14,636 nt of DNA from Verrucomicrobiota bacterium (lineage in GTDB: Bacteria; Verrucomicrobiota; Kiritimatiellia; B70-G9). The notes beneath the pieces are model-generated. The model made no database searches, was not told where the DNA came from, and worked only from the letters and a program-made list of their open reading frames with translations. This document shows positions 14,538-14,636 of this stretch, one piece after another (positions within the stretch are counted from its first letter, which is position 1; every line of letters starts with the position of its first letter). Made by a program: the position numbers and the translations under genes. Location of the stretch: NCBI GenBank assembly GCA_003641465.1, contig QNAJ01000010.1, positions 1-14,636 of the forward strand, read 5' to 3'.

Positions 14538-14636
14538 CTCACCAGCTCCAGATGCTGGAGGCTCCGCTTGACCTCTTTCAATCCGATGATGGGCGATCTA
14601 TTCACGAACCCCGCCAGCATCGCATGGTCGGCGATG
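14534..14636 (-). CDS. C-terminal end of a probable ExeA/GspA-type AAA ATPase
   Basis: Only the last 33 codons and the stop are in the window; the gene continues past its right edge. The visible peptide runs from IADHAMLAGFVNRSP to SLQHLELVR. It resembles the C-terminal helical lid of ExeA/GspA ATPases, where a D-x-A-L-L-A-G/A helix is followed by a basic turn and a V-x-x-A/S-x-x-x-L helix. Its stop overlaps the gspB-like start (ATGA), as in gspAB operons. With so little sequence the assignment leans on the neighbour. Confidence 0.5.
   Translation of the reverse strand, partial: IADHAMLAGFVNRSPIIGLKEVKRSLQHLELVR

Overview
The window is a compact, GC-rich bacterial chromosome segment. Most genes abut or overlap by 4 bp, and several start with GTG. 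The organism is very likely a Gram-negative (diderm) bacterium: it has a GspB-like type II secretion protein, a polysaccharide pyruvyl transferase, an Ebo-family metabolite-traffic protein and a sigma54-dependent regulator. The phylum cannot be settled from this sequence. I see no tRNA, rRNA, CRISPR array, transposase or other sign of a mobile element.

Layout. (1) Bases 1-738 hold the 3' part of eboE, which runs convergently into chorismate synthase aroC (minus strand, ending 756). (2) Upstream of aroC on the same strand is a receiver-histidine kinase protein (1990-3159). (3) Divergent from it is a tightly coupled plus-strand operon: a ketoacyl-synthase-like protein lacking the Cys-His-His catalytic residues (3384-4607), a polytopic membrane histidine kinase (4604-7096), a soluble histidine kinase with an N-terminal pseudo-receiver (7093-9138), and an NtrC-family sigma54 activator (9107-10513). 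(4) A minus-strand glycan pair follows: a PHP-like metal hydrolase (12583-11747) coupled through GTGA to a polysaccharide pyruvyl transferase (11750-10452). Its end overlaps the end of the sigma54 activator gene by 62 bp. (5) A plus-strand extended-SDR sugar or sterol epimerase/dehydrogenase (about 12711-13721) converges on a minus-strand GspB-like gene (14537-13728). The gene preceding gspB, probably an ExeA/GspA-type ATPase, enters only with its last 33 codons.

The most interesting part is 3160-10513. The 224-bp divergent region has a sigma70-like promoter for the operon. An exact 8-bp inverted repeat (GTGTACAA / TTGTACAC) brackets its -10 element. On the other strand, about 105 bp from the repeat centre, is a GG-N10-GC sigma54-like element in front of the receiver-kinase gene. 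This is the geometry expected if the operon's own sigma54 activator binds the repeat, represses its own promoter and activates the divergent gene. The activator operon begins with a catalytically dead condensing-enzyme homologue, so the module could couple fatty-acyl or envelope status to two kinases and a sigma54 regulon. That functional reading is inference. The gene order, overlaps and residue replacements are read directly from the sequence.
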